Shown here: positions 62,831-64,000 of the stretch, one piece after another
Numbering within the stretch: the stretch's first letter is position 1
How the letters are laid out: the number at the start of each line of letters is the position of its first letter
NCBI GenBank assembly: GCA_907165065.1
Contig: OU015528.1
Location: 72,583,474 to 72,647,473, forward strand
DNA: 64,000 nt
Direction of reading: 5' to 3'
Source: Caprimulgus europaeus
Taxonomy: Eukaryota > Chordata > Aves > Caprimulgiformes > Caprimulgidae
Made by a program: the position numbers and the translations under genes
The notes under the pieces: model-generated
Database searches by the model: none
Told to the model about the DNA's origin: nothing
What the model saw: the letters and a program-made list of their open reading frames with translations, nothing else

Positions 62831-64000
62831 AATGCATCATTTTTTATTGCAATGAAGTTACATCTCCTTATAAAGGCAAGCCTAGACATAAGACATTGAA
62901 CCAAATTAATTTCATCTTTTGAAACATTATAGAATGATTTTGCTTTGGCCCACCCAGTTAATCTTGCTTAGGAAAAGAGGAGGGGAAATGCTTATTTGGA
63001 GAGTGGACATGCAGTTTTGCAGTGCTATATGAATAGCACACAGCACAGGTGTAGAACATTGCCTAAATAATCCTATGGCAAAAAAGCAGCAAACAATAGC
63101 ACATGCCAGGGAACCTCATCCTACATTAGCCATAATGCTGTAACACAGACATCAAGTTGGCTGTGGATAGGAGCTGGACAGAACTACTATGCAATTTTTA
63201 GCCTCCTAGGTTTACTCAGACACATATGTGGGCATTCACAAAGGCTAACTCCATGCAAAGAAAGTTGATCAGAAAGCCAAGTTCATATTGGAGTAGCTCA
63301 GAACACTTAACTTTAGACTTCAGCTGTAAAAGAACCTCATTCTTCTCTGGAAAAACTCAGATAATTCACCTTCCTACCCTAACTTCAGACTATGATTCCC
63401 CCTTTCTCCACACAGTCTGCTTTCTCCTCTTTTTTTTTTTTCTCCCTGAAAAGGCGCAAGAAAACAAGATAAATGAAAAATATTTAAGACTTTCTACAAC
63501 TTATTAACAAAAACTTTGCTCACATAAATGGACCTTCCAGGCACTGGCACATAACTTCCACTGGCAATAGGGCAAACTTACCACTGCCTGATGCCTGTCA
63601 CATGAACACAAACACCCTGGCCTGCAGTTTACTGCTCTGGGACCTAGAGTACACTTTGGATCAAGAGCTGCTAAAGAATGAAAAGGCTATGGAGGAATGG
63701 ATTAAAAGTCCTTCTCCGTACTCTCTACATGGAATTTCTTACAAAAGATCAAGTCCAAAGGGAACTAAACCCAGTCTGGTCTACAGTCAGTTTATTTCAT
63801 TGAACATCTCAAATTAAAGGTTTCTGTTTGGAACACATGCACTCTGTTAGTTAATGCTGTTGTATTTCTGATGACAGATGCTATGGGACCTTATAGATTT
63901 GGAGGATACATCTTGAGTTTTAATATGTGCTTGCACAATGCCTAACATTCTTTGGCAAATAAGTTATTAACATTCTCACGTAAAATTATGCAAGGTCATG

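Larger units (their letters stand above)
55717..64000. other. Unique AT-rich DNA, hairpins and low-complexity tracts
   Basis: Contains the C-rich tract at 57350, two hairpins at 57.73-57.84 kb, the exon-like frame at 61872-62096, and purine- and A/C-rich tracts at 62.3 and 62.8 kb. Frames of up to 125 codons (59580-59957) overlap opposite-strand frames and match nothing known. Confidence 0.65.

Noticed and set aside
1-64000. Search for tRNA genes, CRISPR arrays, bacterial operons, integrases or prophage
   Set aside because: Nothing of the kind seen. The base composition, CR1 and MIR relics and microsatellites indicate vertebrate nuclear DNA.

Overview
The window looks like a stretch of bird nuclear DNA, either a gene desert or the inside of a very large intron. 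The main evidence is three pieces of the CR1 LINE retrotransposon with the avian type of 3' end (octamer-like units of the ATTCTATGAT kind followed by the 'tagtccaa' / 'gttggacta' box). The rest is AT-rich unique DNA, scattered microsatellites, long A or T runs, and a few very old MIR/L2-like amniote repeats. Repeat density is low, which fits a bird better than a turtle or crocodile. I cannot name the species or chromosome.

No host protein-coding gene can be supported. Almost all open frames are under 150 codons, lack family motifs and splice-site support, and often overlap other frames on both strands. The one frame with clear homology, on the minus strand at 54920-55654, is the C-terminal end of the CR1 ORF2 reverse-transcriptase protein. 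It belongs to a 5'-truncated copy, not a host gene. No tRNA, rRNA, CRISPR array, operon or complete LTR element was seen.

Layout: 1-13240 is unique DNA with a (TAAA)n, an (AAAAC)n and a long (TA)n tract. From 13240 to 15405 there are two ancient-repeat relics and a (TTTA)/(TCTA) microsatellite. From 15405 to 27440 there is a (CA)n, a T31 run, an A34 run and a slightly GC-richer patch around 20.2-21.8 kb. A short CR1 tail lies at 27.5 kb. From 27.6 to 44 kb the DNA is mostly unique, with weak MIR relics at 36.3 and 40.9 kb and a near-perfect hairpin at 41.5 kb. At 44.1-44.5 kb a good MIR copy is followed by a second ancient relic. A T30 run sits at 47.6 kb. A CR1 copy on the plus strand is at 51.65-52.08 kb and the CR1 copy with an intact partial ORF is on the minus strand at 54.84-55.65 kb. 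From 55.7 to 64 kb there are two hairpins, a C-rich quadruplex candidate and purine- and A/C-rich tracts.

I did not find a convincing new biological system. The items most worth a second look are the 37-nt hairpin at 41513, a pair of hairpins at 57.7-57.8 kb, an exon-like open frame at 61872-62100, and a few segments whose motif content resembles conserved regulatory DNA. All of these are hypotheses from reading alone.
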